Shown piece by piece: positions 51,495 through 59,542 of a stretch of DNA of 64,000 bases. This DNA comes from Fusobacterium nucleatum_L (GTDB taxonomy: Bacteria > Fusobacteriota > Fusobacteriia > Fusobacteriales > Fusobacteriaceae): contig NZ_CP077172.1 in the NCBI RefSeq assembly GCF_050231725.1, positions 1,488,001 to 1,552,000 on the forward strand. Reading direction: 5' to 3'. Below the pieces are notes generated by a model. That model saw nothing but the letters and a program-made list of their open reading frames with translations. It searched no databases and was not told the origin of the DNA. Positions within the stretch are counted from its first letter, which is position 1. Every line of letters starts with the position of its first letter. A program made the translations under genes and the position numbers.

Positions 51495-51510
51495 ATTTTA
51501 AAATAAGGAG

Positions 51511-52458
51511 ATGATTAAGATTAAAAGATATACTATATTACTATTTTTTTGTATAAATTATTTTATCTTTTCAATAACAAATACTATTTATAAGGAAAGA
51601 ATGAAAGATTTTATAAAAGAAATAAGAAACAACACAGAGAAAGAAAAAATTATTATTACTCAAAATGGAAATGAACTCTATTTTAGAAATGGAAAAATTG
51701 ATAGAGAGTTTTTTAACATAACAAATGGTACAACACAAGAATCGTTATATTATGGAGATGTATTAAAATTTAATGTCTCCACAGCTAAAGGTTTAAAAAA
51801 TGAATTGCTAGAATTAATACTTCCTATAAGAAAAGAAGGAAAGCCTTTTTTTATCATAAATTATGGTAAGGGGGAAAAGAAAAGAGAATTTTTGAAGAAA
51901 GAAGATTCAAAAACTAAATTGGTAAGTGAGTTATTACCTTCTTTTAATACTGATAAATTATATGAAACAATCGAAGATTATAATGATGAAGATATAAACT
52001 CTTTAAATGAAGTTAAAAACTTCTTATGTTTATTAAATCCAGAAAATTTTTCTAATATAGATGAATATTATCAAGCTTTAAAAAACACCAATTATGATTT
52101 ACTTTTAATTGAAGTTTCTTATGCTAATACTTTCTTTACTAAAGAGCAAATAGAAGAATTAAAAATTAAGAATAACGGTGGAAAAAGAATTGTTATTGCT
52201 TATTTAAGTATAGGAGAGGCTGAAGATTACAGGTTTTATTGGAAGAAGAAATGGAAGAAAAAGAAGCCTAATTGGATAATTAAAGAAAATGAGAATTGGG
52301 AAGGAAATTATATTGTCAAATATTGGATTCCTGAATGGAAAAATATTATAAAAGAATATCAAAAGAAATTAGATGAAATAGGTGTTGATGGTTATTTATT
52401 AGATACTGTTGATACTTACCAATATTTTGAAGATAATTATAAAAAGACTTTAAAATAA
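51511..52458 (+). CDS. Exported GH114/TM1410-type putative glycoside hydrolase
   Basis: 315 residues with a signal peptide (KRYTILLFFCINYFIFS). From about residue 180 it shows the TIM-barrel family of endo-alpha-1,4-polygalactosaminidase / TM1410: TNYDLLLIEVSYANTFFTKE, KRIVIAYLSIGEAEDYRFYW, IVKYWIPEWKNII and GVDGYLLDTVDTYQYF. The conserved E of the ..GEAE motif and the D of LLDTVD are the likely acids. The only ATG (51511) touches the ribosome site AAGGAG with no spacing; ATT 51520 lies nine bases from it and would give MKRYTILLF, so the true start may be ATT. It is monocistronic. Confidence 0.82.
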   Translation: MIKIKRYTILLFFCINYFIFSITNTIYKERMKDFIKEIRNNTEKEKIIITQNGNELYFRNGKIDREFFNITNGTTQESLYYGDVLKFNVSTAKGLKNELLELILPIRKEGKPFFIINYGKGEKKREFLKKEDSKTKLVSELLPSFNTDKLYETIEDYNDEDINSLNEVKNFLCLLNPENFSNIDEYYQALKNTNYDLLLIEVSYANTFFTKEQIEELKIKNNGGKRIVIAYLSIGEAEDYRFYWKKKWKKKKPNWIIKENENWEGNYIVKYWIPEWKNIIKEYQKKLDEIGVDGYLLDTVDTYQYFEDNYKKTLK

Positions 52459-52463
52459 AATTA

Positions 52464-52484
52464 GGGGCTTTGCAACAGCCCCAT
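52464..52484. terminator. Bidirectional terminator
   Basis: GGGGCT pairs with AGCCCC around a 7-nt loop. The minus side reads into TAATTTTATTTT, so it serves mainly the minus-strand lipoprotein gene. Confidence 0.6.
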
Positions 52485-52492
52485 TAATATAT

Positions 52493-53290
52493 TTATTTAT
52501 CAACTTTTTCCCATGTTATTATAAATAAATTTGTATCATTAGTTATTACCTTTCCTTGCCTTGTTTCTCCAACTTTTATTTCTATATCAGATAATTTCTT
52601 TTTTTCTTCTATTATTTTTTTAATATCATTAGGAATTTCTACCAGTTCAGGATTAGAGGAAATTTTCTTTACATCTCCAAACTCTCCCTTATATTTATCA
52701 AGCCAGTAATGGTAATATATATCTTTAATATTTGGATGAAAAGCATTTTCAAGCCAATATATTTCTATGGTATTTTTTAGCATAATTGGTGGGATTTTTC
52801 TTTTTTCTTTAACTATTTTTCCATTTTTCTCTATTATCTCAATAGTTCCTAAATCTATAATAAAACCTTCAGTGGAAAAGTAATCAAATTTTAAAGGCTC
52901 AATTGAATAGTCATATATATATCCTATATCTATTCGTTTCTTTTCTTTTATTTTATCCTTTGGAATTATCACTGTTTTATTATTTATAGTTACTTTTATA
53001 TCATCGTAAAATATAATCCTTGAATATTCTCCTCTTGTCCCTATTCTACCATTGTATAAATGCAATCCATAGTCATCTGGTATTTGATATGATAATTTTT
53101 CTATATCCTTTTCTTTTAAACCATCTCTTGTAAATTTTCCATTTTTATAAACAGCATATACTTCAATATCTAAATCTACTAATATTTTAGGCTCCCAAGT
53201 TGCTGTTTGATAAATTGCTATCATTGTTGAACAAGCACTAAATAAAACTAAAAAAATTATACTTACTATTATATATTTTATTTTTTTCAT
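52493..53290 (-). CDS. Lipoprotein of unknown function
   Basis: 265 residues with a lipobox LFSAC (Cys 20) after a basic, hydrophobic signal peptide. The mature protein is beta-rich, with an N-terminal WEPKILVDLDIEVYAVYKNG and a middle VTINNKTVIIPKDKI. Two segments (LYNGRIGTRGEYSRII and GFIIDLGTIEI...KIPPIMLK) match in order those of the lipoprotein at 5866-6372, so they are probably distant paralogues. No known domain. Its promoter has the extended -10 TGTTATAAT (53329-53337 on the minus strand), and the ribosome site is AAGGAGAA. Confidence 0.75.
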   Translation of the reverse strand: MKKIKYIIVSIIFLVLFSACSTMIAIYQTATWEPKILVDLDIEVYAVYKNGKFTRDGLKEKDIEKLSYQIPDDYGLHLYNGRIGTRGEYSRIIFYDDIKVTINNKTVIIPKDKIKEKKRIDIGYIYDYSIEPLKFDYFSTEGFIIDLGTIEIIEKNGKIVKEKRKIPPIMLKNTIEIYWLENAFHPNIKDIYYHYWLDKYKGEFGDVKKISSNPELVEIPNDIKKIIEEKKKLSDIEIKVGETRQGKVITNDTNLFIITWEKVDK

Positions 53291-53345
53291 ATTTACTTTT
53301 CTCCTTACCTTTTTTATTATTATAACATTTTTATAAAAATTTAAA

Positions 53346-53386
53346 AAACTGACTAAGATATATTAAATAATAATCTTAGTCAGTTT
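53346..53386 (-). terminator. Terminator of the decarboxylase/arginase fusion gene
   Basis: A perfect 14-bp stem: AAACTGACTAAGAT and its complement around a 13-nt loop. The minus strand continues TTTAAATTTTT. The 84 bp between it and the stop codon hold no gene. Confidence 0.85.
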
Positions 53387-53469
53387 CTTTATTAATTTTT
53401 ATTATAAACTATTTTCAAAATCTTATTCAAATTTTTCTAATAATTTTTCTAGACAATTTTCTTTTCTTT

Positions 53470-55821
53470 TTAATAATCTGGGTTCATCATATATTGAACT
53501 ATATCATCAACAAGTTCAGCTGTTTTTCCATTGATATCATTCAACGGGTTAAATTCTGTAATATCCGCTGATGTAACTGAGTAATTTTTAAATGCAAATT
53601 TTAATGATTTAAACATTTCATCATAAGACATTCCATTTCTAACAGGTACAGATACACCAGGAGCAATTTCTGGGTCAAATACATTCATATCTATACTGAT
53701 ATGTAAGTTATCAACTTTTAGATAATCTTTCACTTCATCTAAAACATTGTCTATACCTTTTCTTAGAATATCGTCATAATAAACAATTTTTACACCAGTT
53801 TTTTCAATAATTTTTCTTTCTTCAACTTCAATTTCTCTTGCACCAAAAATAACTATATTTCTACTATCAAGCTTAGCACCTTCATAGAAACAGTTTACAA
53901 GTTCTCTATCTCCTAAACCTTGAAGTAAAGCTAGAGGCATTCCATGTATATTTCCTGTAAGTGTACTTTCAGGAGTGTTCATATCTCCATGAGCACTTAT
54001 CCATAAAACTCCAATTTCTTTTTCTAGAGAAACACCTGACACACTTCCTAATGAAATTGAGTGATCTCCTCCAACAAGTATTGGTCTATATCCATCAATT
54101 ACTGCTTCATTAACTCTCTTAGCTATTTTTTCACAAGTATCTAAAACTGTATTTTTAAATTTCAATTTCTTATCATTGAAATCTTCTTTTTGTCTTTCAA
54201 CAGGAATTAATTCCATTTCATCAAAAGTATCTGGATATGCTTGAATTAAATCATCTGGTCCAAATTCAGTTCCTGTCTTATTAACACCAAGATTTGTTTG
54301 TACTCCAATAAGAACATTCTTCATCTTTTCAGTATATAAGTAAACAGCATCCTCTTCTTCTATTACATTTATAGTTTTAAGTTCAGGGTCTTCCATACCT
54401 TGAATATGTAAATCAGCTTCTTTTAATTCTTCAATATGGTCAATTATATCTTGACTTATTCTTTCTCCAGCAATGATTATTGGAATACCAGGTGGATATG
54501 CCATTATCATTTCACCAGAGATTTTTCCAACACTTTCTTTAAATGGGACTTTATTCTTTTCACTGTAAAAAGCTTCTCTTGGCATTAATACTAATTCAGG
54601 AGTTTCTGGAAGTTTTATAATATTTTTTTCCAATGTTTTTCCTTTTCCAAAAAATCTTTTACTTATATCTCTTAAAGCATCTAATAATTTGTTTATACTT
54701 TCTTCTGTATCACCTATTGTAACAAGACCTAAAGTATTATAGTAATCTGATAATTCCATTTGAATATTGTAGTCATCTACAAGTAGAGTTTCAAGTTCCC
54801 CACCTTTAAGTCCTAACTCTTTAGCTGATATAGTTATTTTTGTTGGGTCAAAAGCAAAAAAGCCATCTTTTCCAACGAGTTCTTCTCCAAAACAGTAAAT
54901 ACCAGGTATTCTATTAGCTTCTCTTCTGAAATATTTAGCAAGTTCAATAGTTCTTGTAAGTAGTTCTTGACCTTGAGTAGCTATTTGTCTTCTTGCACAG
55001 TCAAGAGATGCCATCAATGGATATGATGGAGAAGTTGTATGAAGTAAACTTAAAATTTGTTTTACTTTTTCAACATTAACTCTGTCAGAATTTACGTGAA
55101 TAAGAGACATTTGAGTCATAGCACCTAAAATTTTATGTGTACTTTGAGTGCAAATATCTGCTCCAGCATCAACAGCTGAAACAGGTAGCTCATCATGGAA
55201 ATGTAAATGTGGTCCATGAGCTTCATCTACAATAAGAGGGATATCATAGCTGTGAACTATGTCTGCTATCTTTTTAATATCTGTTGCCACTCCATAATAA
55301 GTTGGATTTATAATAAGAACTGCTGCTATATCTGGGTCTTGCTTTAACATATTTTCAACAGTTTGTGGTTTTACACCTAGTGCAATTCCTAAATTTTCGT
55401 CAATTTCAGGATTCATGTACACAGGTTCAGAACCACTTAAAATAATTCCTGCTGAAACTGATTTATGTACATTTCTTGGCACTAATATTTTTTCCCCTGC
55501 TTTTACAACTGACATTATCATTGCTTGTATTGCACCAGAAGTTCCATTTACTGCAAAGAAACTATGTTTAACTCCATAAGCATCTGCAACTAATTCTTGA
55601 GCTTCTTTTATACAACTTTTTGGGTGATGTAAACCATCAACCATTTTAAAAATTGTTACATCCATTGAAAATGGAGCTTCTCCCATGAAGTTATAGAATT
55701 CTTTATCTACTCCTTTTCCTCTTTTATGTCCAGGAACATGAAATGGAAGTATATTTCTTCCCACATATTCATCTTTTAATACAGAAAATAACGGTGTCTT
55801 ATTTTGGTCTAATTTAGACAT
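53470..55821 (-). CDS. Fusion of Orn/Lys/Arg decarboxylase and arginase-like domain
   Basis: 783 residues from ATG 55821 (GGGAGG upstream; transcript start predicted near 55858). Residues 1-480 are a fold-type I basic amino acid decarboxylase: FHVPGHKRGKG, GTSGAIQAM, DEAHGPHLHFHDELP and PLP lysine K230 in STHKILGAMTQ. Residues about 500-783 are an arginase-family domain: GGDHSISLGS, GNIHGMPLALL and DITEFNPLND. Two of six manganese ligands are replaced: SAHGD (S609) instead of DAHxD, and SIDMN (N713) instead of SxDxD. The decarboxylase looks complete and is related to the SpeA/Cad group; the arginase-like part is probably altered or inactive. A route from arginine or lysine to polyamine is inferred. 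Confidence 0.88.
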   Translation of the reverse strand: MSKLDQNKTPLFSVLKDEYVGRNILPFHVPGHKRGKGVDKEFYNFMGEAPFSMDVTIFKMVDGLHHPKSCIKEAQELVADAYGVKHSFFAVNGTSGAIQAMIMSVVKAGEKILVPRNVHKSVSAGIILSGSEPVYMNPEIDENLGIALGVKPQTVENMLKQDPDIAAVLIINPTYYGVATDIKKIADIVHSYDIPLIVDEAHGPHLHFHDELPVSAVDAGADICTQSTHKILGAMTQMSLIHVNSDRVNVEKVKQILSLLHTTSPSYPLMASLDCARRQIATQGQELLTRTIELAKYFRREANRIPGIYCFGEELVGKDGFFAFDPTKITISAKELGLKGGELETLLVDDYNIQMELSDYYNTLGLVTIGDTEESINKLLDALRDISKRFFGKGKTLEKNIIKLPETPELVLMPREAFYSEKNKVPFKESVGKISGEMIMAYPPGIPIIIAGERISQDIIDHIEELKEADLHIQGMEDPELKTINVIEEEDAVYLYTEKMKNVLIGVQTNLGVNKTGTEFGPDDLIQAYPDTFDEMELIPVERQKEDFNDKKLKFKNTVLDTCEKIAKRVNEAVIDGYRPILVGGDHSISLGSVSGVSLEKEIGVLWISAHGDMNTPESTLTGNIHGMPLALLQGLGDRELVNCFYEGAKLDSRNIVIFGAREIEVEERKIIEKTGVKIVYYDDILRKGIDNVLDEVKDYLKVDNLHISIDMNVFDPEIAPGVSVPVRNGMSYDEMFKSLKFAFKNYSVTSADITEFNPLNDINGKTAELVDDIVQYMMNPDY

Positions 55822-55864
55822 ATCAACCTCCCTTGTAGATTTAATTTTATTTTGAATACGAGGT

Positions 55865-55893
55865 ATTTTATAATTATACTGGACAAATGTCAA
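55865..55893 (-). promoter_or_regulatory. Promoter of the decarboxylase/arginase gene
   Basis: On the minus strand TTGACA (55888-55893), 17 bp, TAAAAT (55865-55870). Confidence 0.75.
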
Positions 55894-55904
55894 GTAAAAA
55901 AATA

Positions 55905-55934
55905 AATAAAAAAAGAGCTATAAAAATAGCTCAT
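55905..55934 (-). terminator. Terminator after gmhA
   Basis: On the minus strand GAGCTAT-TTTT-ATAGCTC followed by seven T. Confidence 0.85.
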
Positions 55935-55938
55935 ATTT

Positions 55939-56523
55939 TTATCCTCCAATATAATTTTCAGGAAACATTATTCTCTCTACACCTTCAATTATTATATGAA
56001 GTATCATCATATGAATTTCTTGAATTCTATCTGATGTTTTTCCAGGGATTATAAATTCATAATCACACATACCTTTAAGTTTTCCCCCATCTTTTCCAAG
56101 AAGTCCAACAGTTACAAGCCCTTGTGTCTTTGCTTGCTCAATTGCTTTTATAACATTAGAAGAATTTCCACTTGTTGATATTCCGATAAACATATCTCCT
56201 TCTTGTCCATAGGCTTCAACACCTTTAGAAAAAATATATTCAAAGCCATAGTCATTAGCAACACAAGTTATGTGAGATGGATCTGATATAGAAATTGCAG
56301 GTAATGCTTTTCTTTCTTTTCTAAATCTTCCTGTAAATTCCTCAATGAAATGCATAGCATCACAGTTACTTCCACCGTTTCCACAAATTAAAACTTTTTT
56401 TCCCTTTATAAATACATCTGCTAATTTTTTAGCAACTTTTTCAGTTTCTTTTCTTTCTTCTTCTTCCTCAATAAATTTTTTTAGTAATTCAAATTCTGTT
56501 TTATATGAAGATATTAAATTCAT
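55939..56523 (-). CDS. gmhA: Sedoheptulose 7-phosphate isomerase (SIS domain)
   Basis: GmhA converts sedoheptulose 7-phosphate to D-glycero-D-manno-heptose 7-phosphate, the first step to the ADP-heptose of the LPS inner core. The 194-residue SIS-fold protein has the substrate loop CGNGGSNCDAMHFIEEFTGRF, ISTSGNSSNVIKAIEQA and the C-terminal HMMILHIIIEGVE with catalytic His and Glu. The start is ATG 56523, one base after the lysR stop, behind AAAGG; an upstream extension into lysR is not needed. Its place behind a LysR regulator rather than in a heptose cluster is unusual. Confidence 0.9.
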   Translation of the reverse strand: MNLISSYKTEFELLKKFIEEEEERKETEKVAKKLADVFIKGKKVLICGNGGSNCDAMHFIEEFTGRFRKERKALPAISISDPSHITCVANDYGFEYIFSKGVEAYGQEGDMFIGISTSGNSSNVIKAIEQAKTQGLVTVGLLGKDGGKLKGMCDYEFIIPGKTSDRIQEIHMMILHIIIEGVERIMFPENYIGG

Positions 56524-56524
56524 A

Positions 56525-57427
56525 TTAACACAACCTTTCTTGGTGCCTTGTAGATTCCATAACAATTTTATGATTTTTAACTATATTTATAAATTTATTT
56601 ATTTGTAATAAATCTTTTTTATCTTTAGTTATTATAAGTTCATAACCATCTTTAATTTCATCAATTCTAGTAATAATTTTGAAGTCTCCTTTTTTGATAT
56701 CTTTATAAACCGCATAGTAAGGAAGTATAACATTTCCAACACCTTCTCTTACCATTCCTTTTATAACTTCAAGATTACCAACTACATTAATTTTAGCATT
56801 GAAATGTATTCCATATTTGTCCTCAATAAGTTCAATAGCTTTGTTATTATTTTGGATAGTATTTCTTGTAATAATAGGATCCTTTTCAATATCTTCTGGA
56901 TTTGGGTAATTTTGTGAACTGATTAAAACATAAGGTCCCTTTTCTATAGTAATAATTTCTAAGTTAGAATCAGTAATGTGTTCACTATCAATAATTATTA
57001 CATCTAGTTCTCCTTCTTTTAAAAGTTTCAGAAGATGTTCTTTGTTTGATATAGTTATGCTGTATTCTATTTCTTCATGTGATGAAGAAAAATCTTTCAT
57101 AAGAGTAGGAAGCAAAGGCTCAGCAATAATTGATGATGCACCTATTGAAATTCTAGCTCTATCTATTTCTATTACTCTTGAAATTTCTTTTTCTGCCCTT
57201 TTTACTTTTTCAAAAATATCTTCTGCCATTTTATATAGGGTTTCTCCTATATAAGTAAGTTTAATTTTTTTTGAACTTCTATCAAATAATTTTACCTTTA
57301 ATATATCTTCAAACTTTTTTACCTGAATAGAGACAGCTGACTGATTTATAAAAAGTTTTTCAGCAGCTTTTGTAAAACTTTTAGCTTTTGCAACTTCATA
57401 AAATATCTCTAAATAGTGCAGATCCAA
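56525..57427 (-). CDS. LysR-type transcriptional regulator
   Basis: 300 residues: an N-terminal winged HTH (LHYLEIFYEVAKAKSFTKAA, LFINQSAVSIQVKKFEDILK, LFDRSSKKIKLTYIGETLY) and a C-terminal periplasmic-binding-like effector domain. The start is most likely TTG 57427 behind GGGAG (spacing 9); GTG and TTG further upstream would lie over the ribosome site. The C-terminal half resembles CysB/CbbR-like members without pointing to an effector. It is co-transcribed with gmhA (one-base gap), which it may not regulate. Its targets are unknown. Confidence 0.9.
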   Translation of the reverse strand: MDLHYLEIFYEVAKAKSFTKAAEKLFINQSAVSIQVKKFEDILKVKLFDRSSKKIKLTYIGETLYKMAEDIFEKVKRAEKEISRVIEIDRARISIGASSIIAEPLLPTLMKDFSSSHEEIEYSITISNKEHLLKLLKEGELDVIIIDSEHITDSNLEIITIEKGPYVLISSQNYPNPEDIEKDPIITRNTIQNNNKAIELIEDKYGIHFNAKINVVGNLEVIKGMVREGVGNVILPYYAVYKDIKKGDFKIITRIDEIKDGYELIITKDKKDLLQINKFINIVKNHKIVMESTRHQERLC

Positions 57428-57538
57428 AATAATCACTCCCAACCTTATTGTTAAATCACCTTATAATTAAATTATTTCTTATTCTATCATATTTATTTTA
57501 TAATTTCTATAAATTTCTAATATTAATTAAATATATAT

Positions 57539-59248
57539 TTACATTTTATTTAAGACAGGAATTCCTAAAAGTCCTAAACCTTTTTTTAAGACTTCTCCCG
57601 TTTTTTTAATAAGTAATGCTCTTGATTTTAAAGTTTCTATATCTTGATTTAATATAGGGCAATTATTGTAGAAACTATTTAATTTCTTAGATAACTCATA
57701 TAGATAGTCAGCTATTAAGTTCGGTTTAAATGTTTCAGCAGCTTTCAATACTGATATTGGAAAAGCTAATAAATAAGTTGCCAAAGACTTTTCAAATTTA
57801 TTTTCTGTTCTAATCTCTATATTTTCATTTAATTCAATATTTTGTTCAGCTACTTTTCTAAGAATAGACTGTATTCTAGCATAAGTATATAATAAATATG
57901 GTGCAGTATTTCCTTCAAAACTTAGCATTTTATCCCATTCAAATACTATATCACTTTGTTTATTTTGAGATAAGTCTGCATATTTAACTGAGCTTACTCC
58001 AACAACTTCAGCTATGTTTTGTTTTTCTTCTTCTGATAAACTAGGATTCTTTTCATTTACAACATCATAAGCACGGCTATGGGCTTCATCTAACAACTCT
58101 TCAAGTTTGATAATATTTCCCTTACGAGTTGATAAAATACCATCTGCAAATCTTATGATACCAAACCAAATATGATATTTTTCAATGTTCCAACCAAGCA
58201 TATCAGTAATCTTAAAGAATTGCTTAAAATGGTCTTGTTGTCTAGCATCTGTAAGATAAATCATTCTATTTACATCATAAGTATCTTTTCTAAATTTTAC
58301 AGTTGCTATATCTGATGTTGAATAAAGATAAGCTCCATCTTTCTTTTGAACTATACAAGGAAATAAGTTATCTTTTTCATCAAAAAATACTACCTTAGCT
58401 CCTTCATCATCAACTGCCAATCCTTTATCTACTAATTCTTTTACTACATCTGCCATCATATTGTTATAGAAAGATTCACCATAATATGTGTCAAAATGTA
58501 TATCAAGTCTTTTATATAATTTATTATATTCTTTTAAAGATTCTGTAATGAATTCTCTCCAAAGTTTTGTATTTTCTTCTTCTCCATCTTGAACTTTTTT
58601 AAGTTCAGCTCTTGCTACATCTTCAAGAGAAGGATCTTTTTCTGCTTCATCAGAGAACTTTACGTAAACTCTTTCAAGCTCTTCTATTGCATTTTTTTCA
58701 TAAGCTTCTTTATTAAGCCAATTTCTATATCCAACTATAAGTTTTCCAAATTGTGTTCCCCAATCCCCAATATGATTGTCAGCAACTACATCATAACCTA
58801 AAAACCTATAAATTCTGCATACAGATTCTCCTATAATAGTTGATCTTAAATGACCTATATGCATTCTTTTAGCAATATTTGGAGATGAAAAATCTACTAT
58901 AACCTTTCCCTTTTTATTTAAAAATGAAAAATCATAATCTTCTCCTATTTTTTTTATAGAATCAGAAATATATTTATCAGACAAAAATATATTTATGAAA
59001 CCTGGTCCTGCAACTTCTAATTTTTCAACTACATCTCCATAAGAAAAATTATTTTTAATTTTTTCAGCAATTTTCCTAGGATTATCTCCAATAATTTTTG
59101 AATTTATCATAGCGAAGTTACATTGATAGTCACCGAAATTTTCATTTGTTGTCACTGTAATTTCAACTGGTTTTAAATCTTTATTTAGAAATAAATCTTC
59201 AACATGTTTTTGAAAAATGTCTGTTAATTCTCTACTAGTAATTTTCAT
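57539..59248 (-). CDS. argS: Arginyl-tRNA synthetase
   Basis: ArgS charges tRNA-Arg, including the two tRNA-Arg at 5502 and 5641. The 569-residue class I enzyme has the N-terminal additional domain (ENFGDYQCNFAM), the HIGH motif in RMHIGHLRSTIIGE, DWGTQFGKLI, a KMSKS equivalent in STRKGN and the C-terminal DALR anticodon domain (LLYTYARIQSILRK, NCPILNQD). The ribosome site is AAGGGAGAA. A structured RNA with its own terminator ends only 24 bp before the start. There is no T-box. Confidence 0.96.
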   Translation of the reverse strand: MKITSRELTDIFQKHVEDLFLNKDLKPVEITVTTNENFGDYQCNFAMINSKIIGDNPRKIAEKIKNNFSYGDVVEKLEVAGPGFINIFLSDKYISDSIKKIGEDYDFSFLNKKGKVIVDFSSPNIAKRMHIGHLRSTIIGESVCRIYRFLGYDVVADNHIGDWGTQFGKLIVGYRNWLNKEAYEKNAIEELERVYVKFSDEAEKDPSLEDVARAELKKVQDGEEENTKLWREFITESLKEYNKLYKRLDIHFDTYYGESFYNNMMADVVKELVDKGLAVDDEGAKVVFFDEKDNLFPCIVQKKDGAYLYSTSDIATVKFRKDTYDVNRMIYLTDARQQDHFKQFFKITDMLGWNIEKYHIWFGIIRFADGILSTRKGNIIKLEELLDEAHSRAYDVVNEKNPSLSEEEKQNIAEVVGVSSVKYADLSQNKQSDIVFEWDKMLSFEGNTAPYLLYTYARIQSILRKVAEQNIELNENIEIRTENKFEKSLATYLLAFPISVLKAAETFKPNLIADYLYELSKKLNSFYNNCPILNQDIETLKSRALLIKKTGEVLKKGLGLLGIPVLNKM

Positions 59249-59271
59249 AAATATTCTCCCTTTTTTTAAAT

Positions 59272-59467
59272 AAAAAAACCGACCTATCGCCTCATTATGG
59301 TTTTAGTCGTCAAACACAATAAGTGGTAGTCAGTTACCTAAAATATACAGTATCCGTAATAACTATTGATATTCGTGATTTTTCTGATTTATTAAAGACA
59401 GCGCCAACCCCATGACGACATCAGACCCAAAACCTCCTGGAAGTAGCGGTAAGGTCAGAAATTTTCT
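59272..59467 (-). ncRNA. ssrS: Structured RNA, candidate 6S RNA (or argS leader)
   Basis: A region of about 195 nt has its own promoter and ends in T7. On the minus strand the 5' part CTGACCTTACCGC pairs with the 3' part GCGATAGGTCGG, and GGTTTTGGGTC pairs with GACTAAAACC. A large central open region follows. An upper stem then forms (CTTTAATAAATCAG with CTGTATATTTTAG) and a small terminal hairpin. A rod with closing stem, inner stem, central bubble and upper stem at about 195 nt is the form of 6S RNA, which binds RNA polymerase. GC content is well above the flanking DNA. It lies 24 bp before argS, so a leader that attenuates argS is the alternative. It lacks the T-box, SRP, tmRNA and RNase P motifs. 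Confidence 0.6.
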
Positions 59468-59473
59468 AAAAAT

Positions 59474-59501
59474 ATTATAACATATTTAAAATAAAATTCA
59501 A
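59474..59501 (-). promoter_or_regulatory. Promoter of the structured RNA
   Basis: On the minus strand TTGAAT (59496-59501), 16 bp ending in TGT, TATAAT (59474-59479): an extended -10 placing the RNA start near 59467. Confidence 0.75.
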
Positions 59502-59542
59502 GGTTTTAAAATCTATTTTTACAGAAAAGTACGGAAATTAGA

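Noticed and set aside
51347..51510. Fur box between the TonB receptor and the GH114-like gene
   Set aside because: No adequate match to the GATAATGATAATCATTATC pattern was found, so iron control is not claimed.
55822..55893. N-terminal extension of the decarboxylase fusion
   Set aside because: The codons overlap the predicted promoter; GGGAGG precedes ATG 55821.
59249..59470. T-box riboswitch before argS
   Set aside because: The upstream structured RNA lacks the conserved T-box core (TGGNACCGCG) and a specifier loop; its fold is a single rod instead.
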